A DNA stretch of 34,243 nt, from contig NZ_CAJYIU010000087.1 in assembly GCF_913775355.1 (NCBI RefSeq), forward strand, positions 1-34,243, written 5' to 3'. Under the pieces are notes generated by a model. That model was given only the letters and a program-made list of their open reading frames with translations. It made no database searches and was not told the origin of the DNA. The stretch's first letter is position 1; every line of letters begins with the position of its first letter. The DNA comes from an uncultured Aureimonas sp. (GTDB taxonomy: Bacteria > Pseudomonadota > Alphaproteobacteria > Rhizobiales > Rhizobiaceae). Made by a program: the position numbers and the translations under genes. Shown piece by piece: positions 25,697 to 32,500 of the stretch.

Positions 25697-26109
25697 TGGG
25701 CTGGCTCGGCTGGGCGCTGGCCTCGGCGGCCTTCGCGGCTCTGACGGCGGTGTTCGGCAAGATCGGCGTCACCGGCGTCCAGTCGGACTACGCGACCTTC
25801 CTGCGCACGCTCGTCATCGTCGCGCTGATCGCGGCGGTGGTGACGGCTGGCGGTCACTGGCGCTCGCCCGCCGATCTTCCCGGCCGCTCGCTCGCGTTCA
25901 TCGGGCTGTCGGGGCTGGCGACCGGGGCGTCGTGGCTCTGCTACTACCGCGCGCTGCAGCTCGGCCAGGCGGCGCAGGTCGCGCCGATCGACAAGCTGTC
26001 GGTGGTGCTGGTCGCGGTCTTCGGCGTCAGCTTCCTTCAGGAACGCCTGAGCGCGGCCAATTGGGCCGGCATCGCCCTGATCGCGAGCGGGACCATCCTC
26101 GTCGCCTAG
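25696..26109 (+). CDS. Half-size EamA family transporter (single DMT repeat)
   Basis: A 137-residue membrane protein carrying one EamA repeat of the drug/metabolite transporter superfamily: ALASAAFAALTAVFGKIGV at the start, GLATGASWLCYYRALQLG, APIDKLSVVLVAVFGVSF, LQERLSAANWAGIALIASGT at the end. Usual EamA carriers have about 290 residues and two such repeats, so this one must act as a dimer or a partner, as small multidrug resistance-type proteins do. The sequence is complete (intact start and stop, no missing second repeat visible). It is coupled to lysE by TGATG overlap. Substrate unknown. Confidence 0.88.
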   Translation: MGWLGWALASAAFAALTAVFGKIGVTGVQSDYATFLRTLVIVALIAAVVTAGGHWRSPADLPGRSLAFIGLSGLATGASWLCYYRALQLGQAAQVAPIDKLSVVLVAVFGVSFLQERLSAANWAGIALIASGTILVA

Positions 26110-26121
26110 CGCTGAAACGCT

Positions 26122-26781
26122 TCAGGCGTAGGCGTAGGGCCCGCCGCGCTCCAGCGCCGCCCTGAAGGCAGGCCGCGCATGGATGCGCTCGACGAAGGCC
26201 CGCAGATGGCGGCGCTGCCCGAAGCCGACGCGCGCGCCGGCCGCCTCCAGCGGAAAGCTCATCATGACGTCTGCGAGCGTCGGCTCCGAGCCGGCGAACC
26301 AGCCGGTCCCGGAGAGGGACGCATCCCAGTAGTCGAGGAGGTCGGCGAGGCGCGGGGCGATGAAGTGGGTGTCGACGCCCTTCATCAGGGCTCTGGCCAC
26401 CGGCCGCACGACGAAGGGCGCCTCCGACGGAATCCGCGCGAAGACGAGCTTCATCAGAAGCGGCGGCATGGCCGAGCCCTCCGCGTGGTGCAGGAAGTGC
26501 TGCATCCGCCACCAGTCGGCCGAGTCCGACTCGGGCTGGAACCGGCCTCGGCCGTGGGTCTCGGCGATATAGGTGACGATCGCCCCGGTCTCGGCCAGCG
26601 TGAGGTCGCCCTCGGTGATCACCGGCGACTTGCCGAGCGGGTGGACCCTTCTCAACTCGGGCGGCGCGGCAAGGCTCTTCGAGCGCTCGTAGCGCCTGAC
26701 CTCGTAGGGCACGCCAAGCTCCTCGAGGAGCCAGAGGACGCGCTGCGAGCGCGAGTTGTTCAGGTGATGGACCGTGATCAT
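26122..26781 (-). CDS. Glutathione S-transferase family protein
   Basis: A 219-residue cytosolic-type glutathione transferase. The N-terminal thioredoxin-like domain is MITVHHLNNSRSQRVLWLLE, in which the Ser-x-Arg-Ser region holds the likely catalytic Ser. The cis-proline segment LGKSPVITEGDLTLAETGAI contains the glutathione-binding (E-T/S) signature. The C-terminal all-helical domain includes GSEPTLADVMMSFPLEA. The start ATG 26781 begins the homology directly; Shine-Dalgarno support is weak. It is convergent with the EamA gene, with only 12 bases between, and its stop lies inside a small CTGAA / TTCAG hairpin. Likely role: conjugation or reduction of electrophiles with glutathione; specific substrate unknown. 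Confidence 0.93.
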   Translation of the reverse strand: MITVHHLNNSRSQRVLWLLEELGVPYEVRRYERSKSLAAPPELRRVHPLGKSPVITEGDLTLAETGAIVTYIAETHGRGRFQPESDSADWWRMQHFLHHAEGSAMPPLLMKLVFARIPSEAPFVVRPVARALMKGVDTHFIAPRLADLLDYWDASLSGTGWFAGSEPTLADVMMSFPLEAAGARVGFGQRRHLRAFVERIHARPAFRAALERGGPYAYA

Positions 26782-26827
26782 GCCCGGCGAATTGGCACGA
26801 TCGCGCCCCTTGCCAAGGGCGGCGTGT

Positions 26828-27049
26828 CTATTTGCCGGCCGCTTTGCGCAGGGCGTCGGCCATGCGGTCCTGCCAGCCGGGGCCCTCCTCCTGGAACCAC
26901 TCCAGCACCTCGGAATCGACACGAAGCGTCACCTGCTCGCGCCGCCCGGGAATGGCGACGGGCTCGCGCACGCGCTCGGGCGCTTTGGTGGTCGCGGCCT
27001 TGAAGGCGGCCTCGGCGGCATCGCGGGGATTGGTGGGGCGTCGGGCCAT
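26828..27049 (-). CDS. Orphan BrnA-like antitoxin / ribbon-helix-helix protein
   Basis: A 73-residue basic protein. The C-terminal half VTLRVDSEVLEWFQEEGPGW followed by QDRMADALRKA is the BrnA pattern: a short DNA-binding beta strand (VTLRVD), then two helices with the WF..EG.GWQ.R motif. BrnA proteins are antitoxins that repress a brnT-brnA operon. No BrnT-like toxin gene is found upstream or downstream, so it is an orphan. Similar solitary copies occur in rhizobial genomes, where they may be plain DNA-binding regulators. It sits between the GST gene and a small membrane protein gene on the same strand. Confidence 0.82.
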   Translation of the reverse strand: MARRPTNPRDAAEAAFKAATTKAPERVREPVAIPGRREQVTLRVDSEVLEWFQEEGPGWQDRMADALRKAAGK

Positions 27050-27060
27050 GCGGCGAGCTC

Positions 27061-27498
27061 TCACGTCTGCGGGGGAAGGGAAGGGGTGTCGCGCCGACGC
27101 CAGCGGCCTGCGCCATGCCCGGCGACGATCCAGTAGACGAGGCCGAAGGCAAGGCCCGCGACGATCATCGCCGTCTCCAGCGCCGCGCTTCCCGCGCCCG
27201 GCGGAATGCGCGCGGCGGCAAAGCCGCCGGCGAGCCCCGCCGCCGCATGGAGGATCAGCGAGCGCTGCCCGAGCGCCTCGGTCAGCACCATGAAGAGGCC
27301 CCAGGGGACGAGCGCCAGCGTGCCAACTTGAGCGGCCTGCGCGAAGTAGCCGAAGACGAGTTCCGTCCAGACGAACGGATCGACGCTCGCGGACGCCGGC
27401 AGATCGATGAACGGCCAGAGAAGCGCGAAGCTCGCGGCAAAGCACGCCAGCACGAAGCCGGTCGGGATCAGGAAGAGGAAGCGCAGGACCTGGATCAC
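27061..27498 (-). CDS. Uncharacterised four-span membrane protein
   Basis: A 145-residue hydrophobic protein of unknown function with about four membrane spans: VLRFLFLIPTGFVLACFAA, FAQAAQVGTLALVPWGLFMV, LILHAAAGLAGGFAAARI and ALETAMIVAGLAFGLVYWI. No known domain is recognised. From memory, proteins of this type sit next to rlmN in other rhizobia, which argues for a conserved but unassigned role. The gene starts about 32 bases past the rlmN stop and ends 12 bases before the BrnA-like gene start, so rlmN, this gene and the BrnA-like gene may share a transcript. Confidence 0.78.
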   Translation of the reverse strand: MIQVLRFLFLIPTGFVLACFAASFALLWPFIDLPASASVDPFVWTELVFGYFAQAAQVGTLALVPWGLFMVLTEALGQRSLILHAAAGLAGGFAAARIPPGAGSAALETAMIVAGLAFGLVYWIVAGHGAGRWRRRDTPSLPPQT

Positions 27499-27529
27499 GG
27501 GAGGCGCGCCGAGCCGGCCGAGGGGGATC

Positions 27530-28750
27530 TCACCCGGCGACCGCCGCCTCCAGCGCCAGCCGGTCGCCGCGCTTCATGCGCTCCGATTCCGACTTCAGCT
27601 GGCCACAGGCGGCGAAGATGTCGCGGCCGCGCGGCGTGCGGATCGGCGAGGCGTAGCCGGCCTGGTTCACGAGATCGGCGAAGCGCTCGATCTGGTCCCA
27701 GTCCGAGCACTCGTAGGGGCTGCCCGGCCAGGGGTTGAAGGGGATCAGGTTGATCTTGGCCGGAATGCCCTTCAGCAGCCGCACGAGCTCGCGCGCGTCG
27801 GCTAGGCTGTCGTTGACGCCCTTCAGCATTACGTATTCGAAGGTGATGCGGCGCGCGTTGGAGAGGCCGGGATAGGCGCGGCAGGCGTCCATCAGCGCCT
27901 TGATCGGGTACTTCTTGTTGATCGGCACGAGCACGTCGCGCAGCTCGTCCGTCACCGCATGGAGCGAGATGGCGAGCATCACGCCCATCTCCTCGCCGGT
28001 CTTCTCGATCATCGGTACGACGCCGGAGGTCGACAGGGTGATGCGGCGCTTCGACAGCGCCAGACCGTCGCCATCCGACACGACCGCCAGCGCCGACTTC
28101 ACGTGGTCGTAATTGTAGAGCGGCTCGCCCATGCCCATCATCACGACGTTCGACACGAGGCGCCCCTCGGAGGGGACGATCGCGCCCTGCGGCGTCGAGG
28201 CGTCGGGGAAGTCGCCGAGCCGTTCGCGCGCGGTCAGCACCTGGCCGACGATCTCGGACGGCTCGAGGTTACGCACGAGGCGCTGCGTGCCGGTGTGGCA
28301 GAAGGTGCAGGTGAGGGTGCAGCCGACCTGGGACGAGACGCAGAGCGTGCCGCGGCCTTCCTCGGGGATGTAGACGGTCTCGATCTCGACCGGGCGCCCC
28401 GCACCGCGCGAGGGGAAGCGGAACAGCCACTTGCGCGTGCCGTCGACGGAAATCTGCTCCTCGACGATCTCCGGCCGCGCGATCTCGAAATGCTGGTCGA
28501 GCGTCGCGCGCAGGTCCTTCGAGACGTTGCGCATCTCGTCGAAGTCCTTGACCCCACGCACGTAGAGCCAGTGCCAGAGCTGCTGGACGCGCATCTTGGC
28601 CTGCTTGGCGGGAATGCCGGCTTCGACCAGCGCCGCGCCCATGTCCTCGCGCGACAGGCCGAGGAGGGAACGCTTGGCGGGGGCGGCGGCCGGCATCGCG
28701 CTCGGGCGCACGGCCTGCGCCGCAGTCGTGAGATCGATCGACACGCTCAT
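27530..28750 (-). CDS. rlmN: Dual-specificity rRNA/tRNA adenine-C2 methyltransferase RlmN
   Basis: A 406-residue radical SAM enzyme that methylates C2 of A2503 in 23S rRNA (and A37 in some tRNAs), tuning translation. The iron-sulphur motif is C-x3-C-x2-C in [17 protein letters not shown]. Also seen are the N-terminal [17 protein letters not shown] domain, [17 protein letters not shown] (SAM-binding), [20 protein letters not shown], and the C-terminal [15 protein letters not shown], where the Cys is the catalytic one that is transiently methylated. AAGGTG precedes the ATG at about eight bases. The 5' region is about 20 residues longer than the E. coli enzyme. Confidence 0.97.
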   Translation of the reverse strand: MSVSIDLTTAAQAVRPSAMPAAAPAKRSLLGLSREDMGAALVEAGIPAKQAKMRVQQLWHWLYVRGVKDFDEMRNVSKDLRATLDQHFEIARPEIVEEQISVDGTRKWLFRFPSRGAGRPVEIETVYIPEEGRGTLCVSSQVGCTLTCTFCHTGTQRLVRNLEPSEIVGQVLTARERLGDFPDASTPQGAIVPSEGRLVSNVVMMGMGEPLYNYDHVKSALAVVSDGDGLALSKRRITLSTSGVVPMIEKTGEEMGVMLAISLHAVTDELRDVLVPINKKYPIKALMDACRAYPGLSNARRITFEYVMLKGVNDSLADARELVRLLKGIPAKINLIPFNPWPGSPYECSDWDQIERFADLVNQAGYASPIRTPRGRDIFAACGQLKSESERMKRGDRLALEAAVAG

Positions 28751-28898
28751 GGATGCACCTTGCCCGCGCGAGACTACGATCTGCCCCGCTTTTCGTTCTG
28801 CGTTTCGTCTGGATCGGTTTCAAATGATCCGAACCGCGCGCTTTCGCAAGAGCTTGGCCGCGATTGCCTGCCATGCAGCCATACGTGGACACGAAAAA

Positions 28899-28921
28899 AG
28901 GCGCCGGTCGGCTCGGCGCCT
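28899..28921 (-). terminator. Rho-independent terminator of the IalB-family gene
   Basis: Minus-strand hairpin AGGCGCCG / CGGCGCCT with a 7-base loop, then TTTTT. It begins about 30 bases past the gene's stop. The rest of the gap to rlmN holds only the presumed rlmN promoter. Confidence 0.9.
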
Positions 28922-28950
28922 CGTATCGTTCAAGCCTGTCGGTCGACGGC

Positions 28951-29451
28951 TTACTTGCAGTTCGCTAGCGAGTTGATTGCGGCCGTCACGCCCGACAGCG
29001 AATAGGTGTAGTTGGTCGCCGTGCCGCGCTGCGACACCGCATCGACCTTCATCGCCTTGCCGGACTTCAGCGCGGCGACCAGCTGCGGCTCCTCGGCGGC
29101 GTTCTCGACCCAGGCGCTCTCGCCGCGCGTGAACAGCGTGAACTTCTTGCCGTCGATGTCGACCGTCACCTTGGAGCCGTCCTTCATCGGATAGCCCATA
29201 ACGACCTGCGGTTCGTAGGCCTTCTTGTTGCTGGGCTTCTGCGAGACCAGGAAGAAGATGTCGCCGTGGTCGACGCTCGCCGGCTGCTTCGTCTTCGGCG
29301 TCGAGAGGATGTAGCAGACCTTGGAGCCGCTGGAGTCGTAGGAGTAGCTGCCCCAGTCGTTGAACTGGTTCACGCGGGTCGGGGTCTGGGCGGCAGACGC
29401 CACGCTGGAGAGCGCCACCATCGCCACCGCCGCCGTCAGAGCATGTTTCAT
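28951..29451 (-). CDS. Invasion-associated locus B (IalB) family secreted protein
   Basis: A 166-residue exported protein of the IalB family. The Sec signal MKHALTAAVAMVALSSVASA ends at an A-x-A cleavage site. The mature part has the IalB-type core FNDWGSYSYDSSGSKVCYIL, then DIFFLVSQKP, and a C-terminal Cys (C165) that likely pairs with C46. Family members were named from Bartonella, where IalB affects erythrocyte invasion, but they are widespread in non-pathogenic rhizobia with unknown periplasmic or envelope roles. ATG 29451 is chosen from the signal peptide; Shine-Dalgarno support is only GGGAAC. It precedes rlmN on the same strand but is insulated by a terminator. Confidence 0.92.
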   Translation of the reverse strand: MKHALTAAVAMVALSSVASAAQTPTRVNQFNDWGSYSYDSSGSKVCYILSTPKTKQPASVDHGDIFFLVSQKPSNKKAYEPQVVMGYPMKDGSKVTVDIDGKKFTLFTRGESAWVENAAEEPQLVAALKSGKAMKVDAVSQRGTATNYTYSLSGVTAAINSLANCK

Positions 29452-29722
29452 GGAGTTCGTGTTCCCCGCTTGGTCGCAATGCCATTGGACGCACGACCCT
29501 CGACGGGTCGAACGTGCTCGTGGCCGCAGGTTGGGCGATAAGCCTTTCCACAGGGTAAACGAACCGGAAAGTCCCGAACACGCATTCGACACTTCATCGC
29601 GTTCCGGCAAACGACCGGGCGCGGCTGCGGTCCGCCCACGAGCGACCTTGCGGACGAGGACGGAACGATTGGGGCGATAGTGGGACCGCCGGGGCGGCTC
29701 GGCCGAAGCGGTCGGTGCCGCC
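29452..29722. other. Intergenic region upstream of the IalB-family gene
   Basis: 271 bases between the DUF1232 gene stop and the ialB-like gene start, both minus strand. It should contain the ialB-like promoter. The segment around 29540-29580 is somewhat less GC-rich, but I could not assign -35 and -10 boxes. No further gene or hairpin is evident. Confidence 0.4.
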
Positions 29723-30184
29723 TCAGGCCGAGCGTGCCGCCTCGTCGCCCTCGTCGCGCAGCGTGTCGCGGGCGCGCTCGTAGTGCTCGGGCCGGATGTT
29801 CTTCTGGACCGCCGTGAAGGCGGCGAGGAGCACCGCGGCGTCGTCGGTGAAGCCGAGGCCGACGATGAAGTCCGGCACGACGTCGAAGGGCAGGACGAAA
29901 TAGGCGAGGGCCGCCAGAAGAATGCCGCGCGAGGCCGCCGGGGTCTGCGGGTCGAGTGCGCAGTGATAGGAGGCGACGACGTCCTCCATGAAGGGGATGT
30001 GCCGGGCAGCGCGCTTCAGCGTCGACAGGAAGCCCTTGCGCACGCGCCGCTCCTGCCGGGCCTGTTCGGCCTCGTCGCCGGGCAGGAGGATCTCGCCGAC
30101 CAGCACCTTGTCCGGGGCACCGAGGGTCGTGGTGCCGGTCTCGCCCACTGTGTTGCCGGCGATCGGCCCGCCTTCGCTCGTCAT
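29723..30184 (-). CDS. DUF1232 (YkvA-like) membrane-associated protein
   Basis: A 153-residue protein with a C-terminal DUF1232 domain, function unknown. The hallmark is the hydrophobic ALAYFVLPFDVVPDFIVGLG followed by FTDDAAVL, in which the P-x-D-x-x-P-D-F pattern is conserved. The N-terminal 60 residues are a low-complexity Gly/Thr/Glu-rich segment. A basic helix RKGFLSTLKRAARHIPFMED precedes the domain. ATG 30184 is set by GAGGAG just upstream. It follows thpR on the same strand, with a strong 10-bp inverted repeat between them. Confidence 0.88.
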   Translation of the reverse strand: MTSEGGPIAGNTVGETGTTTLGAPDKVLVGEILLPGDEAEQARQERRVRKGFLSTLKRAARHIPFMEDVVASYHCALDPQTPAASRGILLAALAYFVLPFDVVPDFIVGLGFTDDAAVLLAAFTAVQKNIRPEHYERARDTLRDEGDEAARSA

Positions 30185-30233
30185 GCCCGTCTCCTCGAAA
30201 TCGATGGCCCCCGCGCCCGCCGATATGGCGCGG

Positions 30234-30261
30234 CCCCGGCCGGGTTTCAAACCGGCCGGGG
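30234..30261. repeat. 10-bp perfect inverted repeat between thpR and the DUF1232 gene
   Basis: CCCCGGCCGG and CCGGCCGGGG arms with an 8-base loop (GTTTCAAA) lie between the stop of thpR and the start of the DUF1232 gene. The run of T lies only on the plus-strand side, where no gene ends, so as a thpR terminator it would need to work without a U tract. It could be a transcript-stabilising or attenuating hairpin. Confidence 0.6.
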
Positions 30262-30268
30262 TTTGCCG

Positions 30269-30850
30269 TCAGCGGGCGGCCATCGCCAAGGTGCCCGCGT
30301 CGCGCTGGCTGGGCAGGGCGTCGAGCGGGAAGGCCTCTTCCATCACGTAGGGACCGCCGCCGACCGAATCTTTCGACGAAAAGAGGACGAAGCGCGAGGC
30401 CTGGAACGTCGGCGCGCGAAAGCCGCCGCGCAGCGCGAGATAGTGCGCGACCTCCTCGCTCTTGCCGTTGCGAAGGCGCGCCAGCGTCACGTGGGGCGTG
30501 AAGCGGCGCGGGTCGGCGGGAACGCCGAGGCGCTGCAGGATGCGGTCGATCTCGCCTTGAAGGTGGTCGAGCGGCCGCGAGGGTTCGACGTCGGCATGGA
30601 CCGAATGCGGCTTCTTGCCGCCGAACGCGCCGAGGCCGCGCAGCGTCACCGGGAAGGGGGCACGCGAGACGCGGTCGAGCGCGCCGACGATCTCGTCGGC
30701 GAGGCGCGCTTCGATGTCGCCGATGAAGCGCAGCGTGAGGTGGTAGTTCTCAGGCTCGATCCAGCGGGCGGAAGGCAGGCCGCCGCGCAGGAAGGACAGG
30801 GACATCGCGGCGTCACGCGGAATTTCGAGGGCGGTGAACAGTCTCGGCAT
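30269..30850 (-). CDS. thpR: RNA 2',3'-cyclic phosphodiesterase ThpR
   Basis: A 193-residue 2H phosphoesterase that opens 2',3'-cyclic phosphates on RNA (the LigT/ThpR family, also able to join tRNA half molecules in vitro). The two H-x-T-x motifs are present: YHLTLRFIG early, and FTPHVTLARLRNG in the second half. ATG 30850 starts MPRLFTALEIPRDAAM, the normal family N-terminus (F-x-A-L-x-I/P). Also conserved is ARWIEPENYHLTLRF. A loop of KDSVGGGPYVMEEAFPL near the C-terminus fits the family. Upstream, about 187 bases separate it from the tesA-like gene on the same strand. Confidence 0.93.
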   Translation of the reverse strand: MPRLFTALEIPRDAAMSLSFLRGGLPSARWIEPENYHLTLRFIGDIEARLADEIVGALDRVSRAPFPVTLRGLGAFGGKKPHSVHADVEPSRPLDHLQGEIDRILQRLGVPADPRRFTPHVTLARLRNGKSEEVAHYLALRGGFRAPTFQASRFVLFSSKDSVGGGPYVMEEAFPLDALPSQRDAGTLAMAAR

Positions 30851-31037
30851 TGGACGATCCTTCCCGTTCGGGGCCACGCTCGAGACCAGGCGCCTGCCTG
30901 TCACGCAAACGCGACCAAGTGCCTTACCCCATCGAAACTTTCATCACGGATCGTGGACTTCAAGGCTTGGCCGAGGCTTCTGCACAGAAGCGGCCCCGGC
31001 GTTGCTGCGATGCACCGGGCGATGGCCGCGGGCCGTA
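30851..31037 (-). other. Intergenic region between the tesA-like gene and thpR
   Basis: 187 bases without a gene I can support. It should contain the thpR promoter and the 3' end of the tesA-like transcript. No convincing terminator hairpin is seen. Confidence 0.4.
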
Positions 31038-31691
31038 TCAGCCCTGCGCGCGGGCGCTCGCCTCCAGCGCCTCGATCACCTGCGGCAGAATGCCCTTGAC
31101 GATCACCGCCACGCCCTGCGCGTTCGGGTGCATGTAGTCGGCCTGGTTCAGGCTGCCGTTGCCGGCGACACCCTCGAGAAAGAACGGGTAGAGCGGCACG
31201 CCGTGCTTGGCGGCGAGCTCGCCGTAGATCGGGTTGAACTTCGCGGCGTAGTCCGCGCCCATGTTGGGCGGGCTGATCATGCCGGCGAGAAGCACCTGCG
31301 TGTTCGGCCGCGCCTTCAGCTTGGTCAGGATCGCATCGAGATTGGCACGCGTCACGTCGGGGCTGACGCCGCGCAGCGCGTCGTTGGCGCCGAGTTCGAC
31401 GATCACGACCTTGGCGCTCGTCGGCACCGACCAGTCGAGCCGGGCGAGGCCTCCGGTCGTGGTGTCGCCGGACACGCCGGCATTGACGACGCGCGCCGGA
31501 TGCCCGGCCGCGTTCAGGGCCGCCTGAAGCTGGTCGGGGAAGGACTCGCCGGGCCCGACGCCGTAGCCCGCCGACAGGCTGTCGCCGAAGGCCACGACCT
31601 GCGGAGCACCCTCCTGCGCCCGGGCCGGCGCGCCGAGCGCCAGACCGAGACCGATCGTCACGAAGGCGAGAAGCGATTGGAAGCGCTGCAT
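31038..31691 (-). CDS. tesA: Arylesterase / thioesterase I-like SGNH hydrolase
   Basis: A 217-residue secreted GDSL-type lipase/esterase of the TesA/arylesterase family, acting in the periplasm on acyl-thioesters, aryl esters or lysophospholipids. The signal peptide is SLLAFVTIGLGLALGAPARA. Block I is VVAFGDSLSAGYG with nucleophile Ser38, block II contains NAGVSGDTTTGG, block III is ELGANDALRG (Asn), and block V is ADYMHPN with the D-x-x-H pair. ATG 31691 is chosen because it puts the signal peptide at the N-terminus. It is divergent from ybbA, the same order as tesA-ybbA in E. coli, across about 95 bases. Confidence 0.93.
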   Translation of the reverse strand: MQRFQSLLAFVTIGLGLALGAPARAQEGAPQVVAFGDSLSAGYGVGPGESFPDQLQAALNAAGHPARVVNAGVSGDTTTGGLARLDWSVPTSAKVVIVELGANDALRGVSPDVTRANLDAILTKLKARPNTQVLLAGMISPPNMGADYAAKFNPIYGELAAKHGVPLYPFFLEGVAGNGSLNQADYMHPNAQGVAVIVKGILPQVIEALEASARAQG

Positions 31692-31786
31692 GGGCCACCC
31701 ATATTCCGCGTTGCGGCAGGACGCCCCGCTCGCCGGAATGCGGGCCCGAGGCGCTTGTCCGAGCACGATATAGGAAGGGCGTCGCC

Positions 31787-32500
31787 TTGGCTGAAGCAGC
31801 GGTCCGGTTACGAAATGTTCAACTGACGCTGGGAACGGGCCGCAGCGCGGTGCATGTTCTGAAGGGCATTGACCTAGACGTGGCGCGGGGCGAATCCGTG
31901 GGCATCGTCGGCCCCTCGGGTTCCGGCAAGTCGACGCTGCTGATGGTTCTCGCCGGTCTCGAGCGCGCCGATGACGGCCTCGTCGAGATCGCGGGTCAGG
32001 CGCTCGGCCCGATGAACGAGGACCAGCTCGCCGCTTTTCGCGGGCGTCATGTCGGCATCGTCTTCCAGTCCTTCCATCTCATTCCCAACATGACGGCGCT
32101 CGAGAACGTCGCCGTGCCGCTGGAACTTGCCGGCGTCTCCGACGCCTTCGCGCGCGCCGAGCGGGAGCTTGCCGCCGTCGGCCTTGGCCAGCGCGTGACG
32201 CACTATCCCGGCGAGCTGTCGGGCGGCGAGCAGCAGCGCGTGGCGCTCGCCCGGGCGCTGGCGCCCGAGCCCGACATCCTGATCGCCGACGAGCCGACCG
32301 GCAATCTCGACGGCGAGACCGGTGCGCAGGTCGCCGATCTCCTGTTCTCCGAGCAGGCCCGGCGCGGCATGACGCTGATTCTCGTCACCCACGACAAGAC
32401 GCTCGCCGCGCGCTGCGGGCGCGAGGTCGCCGTGCGATCCGGCGTCATCGAACGCGGGTCGGCCCCGTCGGCCACAGCCTTTGCGGAAGCCGCGCAGTGA
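31787..32500 (+). CDS. ybbA: ABC transporter ATP-binding protein YbbA
   Basis: A 237-residue ATPase of the LolD/MacB-like family that powers YbbP-type permeases. Walker A is GPSGSGKSTLLMVLAGLE, the Q-loop is FQSFHLIPNMTALENV, the ABC signature LSGGEQQRVALARALAPEPD runs into Walker B (DILIADEPTGNLDG), and the H-loop is VTHDKTL. The start is a TTG at 31787, supported by AGGAAGG eight to ten bases upstream; no ATG is available near it that keeps the N-terminus. It overlaps the next gene by four bases (GTGA), so permease translation is coupled. Substrate is unknown; E. coli YbbAP is poorly characterised. Confidence 0.95.
   Translation: MAEAAVRLRNVQLTLGTGRSAVHVLKGIDLDVARGESVGIVGPSGSGKSTLLMVLAGLERADDGLVEIAGQALGPMNEDQLAAFRGRHVGIVFQSFHLIPNMTALENVAVPLELAGVSDAFARAERELAAVGLGQRVTHYPGELSGGEQQRVALARALAPEPDILIADEPTGNLDGETGAQVADLLFSEQARRGMTLILVTHDKTLAARCGREVAVRSGVIERGSAPSATAFAEAAQ

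Noticed and set aside
26112-26125. CTGAA/TTCAG hairpin between eamA and the GST gene as a terminator
   Set aside because: Only five base pairs with no T tract, and it contains the GST stop codon; too weak to call.
26828-27049. A complete BrnT-BrnA toxin-antitoxin pair
   Set aside because: Only the BrnA-like half is visible; neighbouring frames on both strands show no BrnT-like protein.
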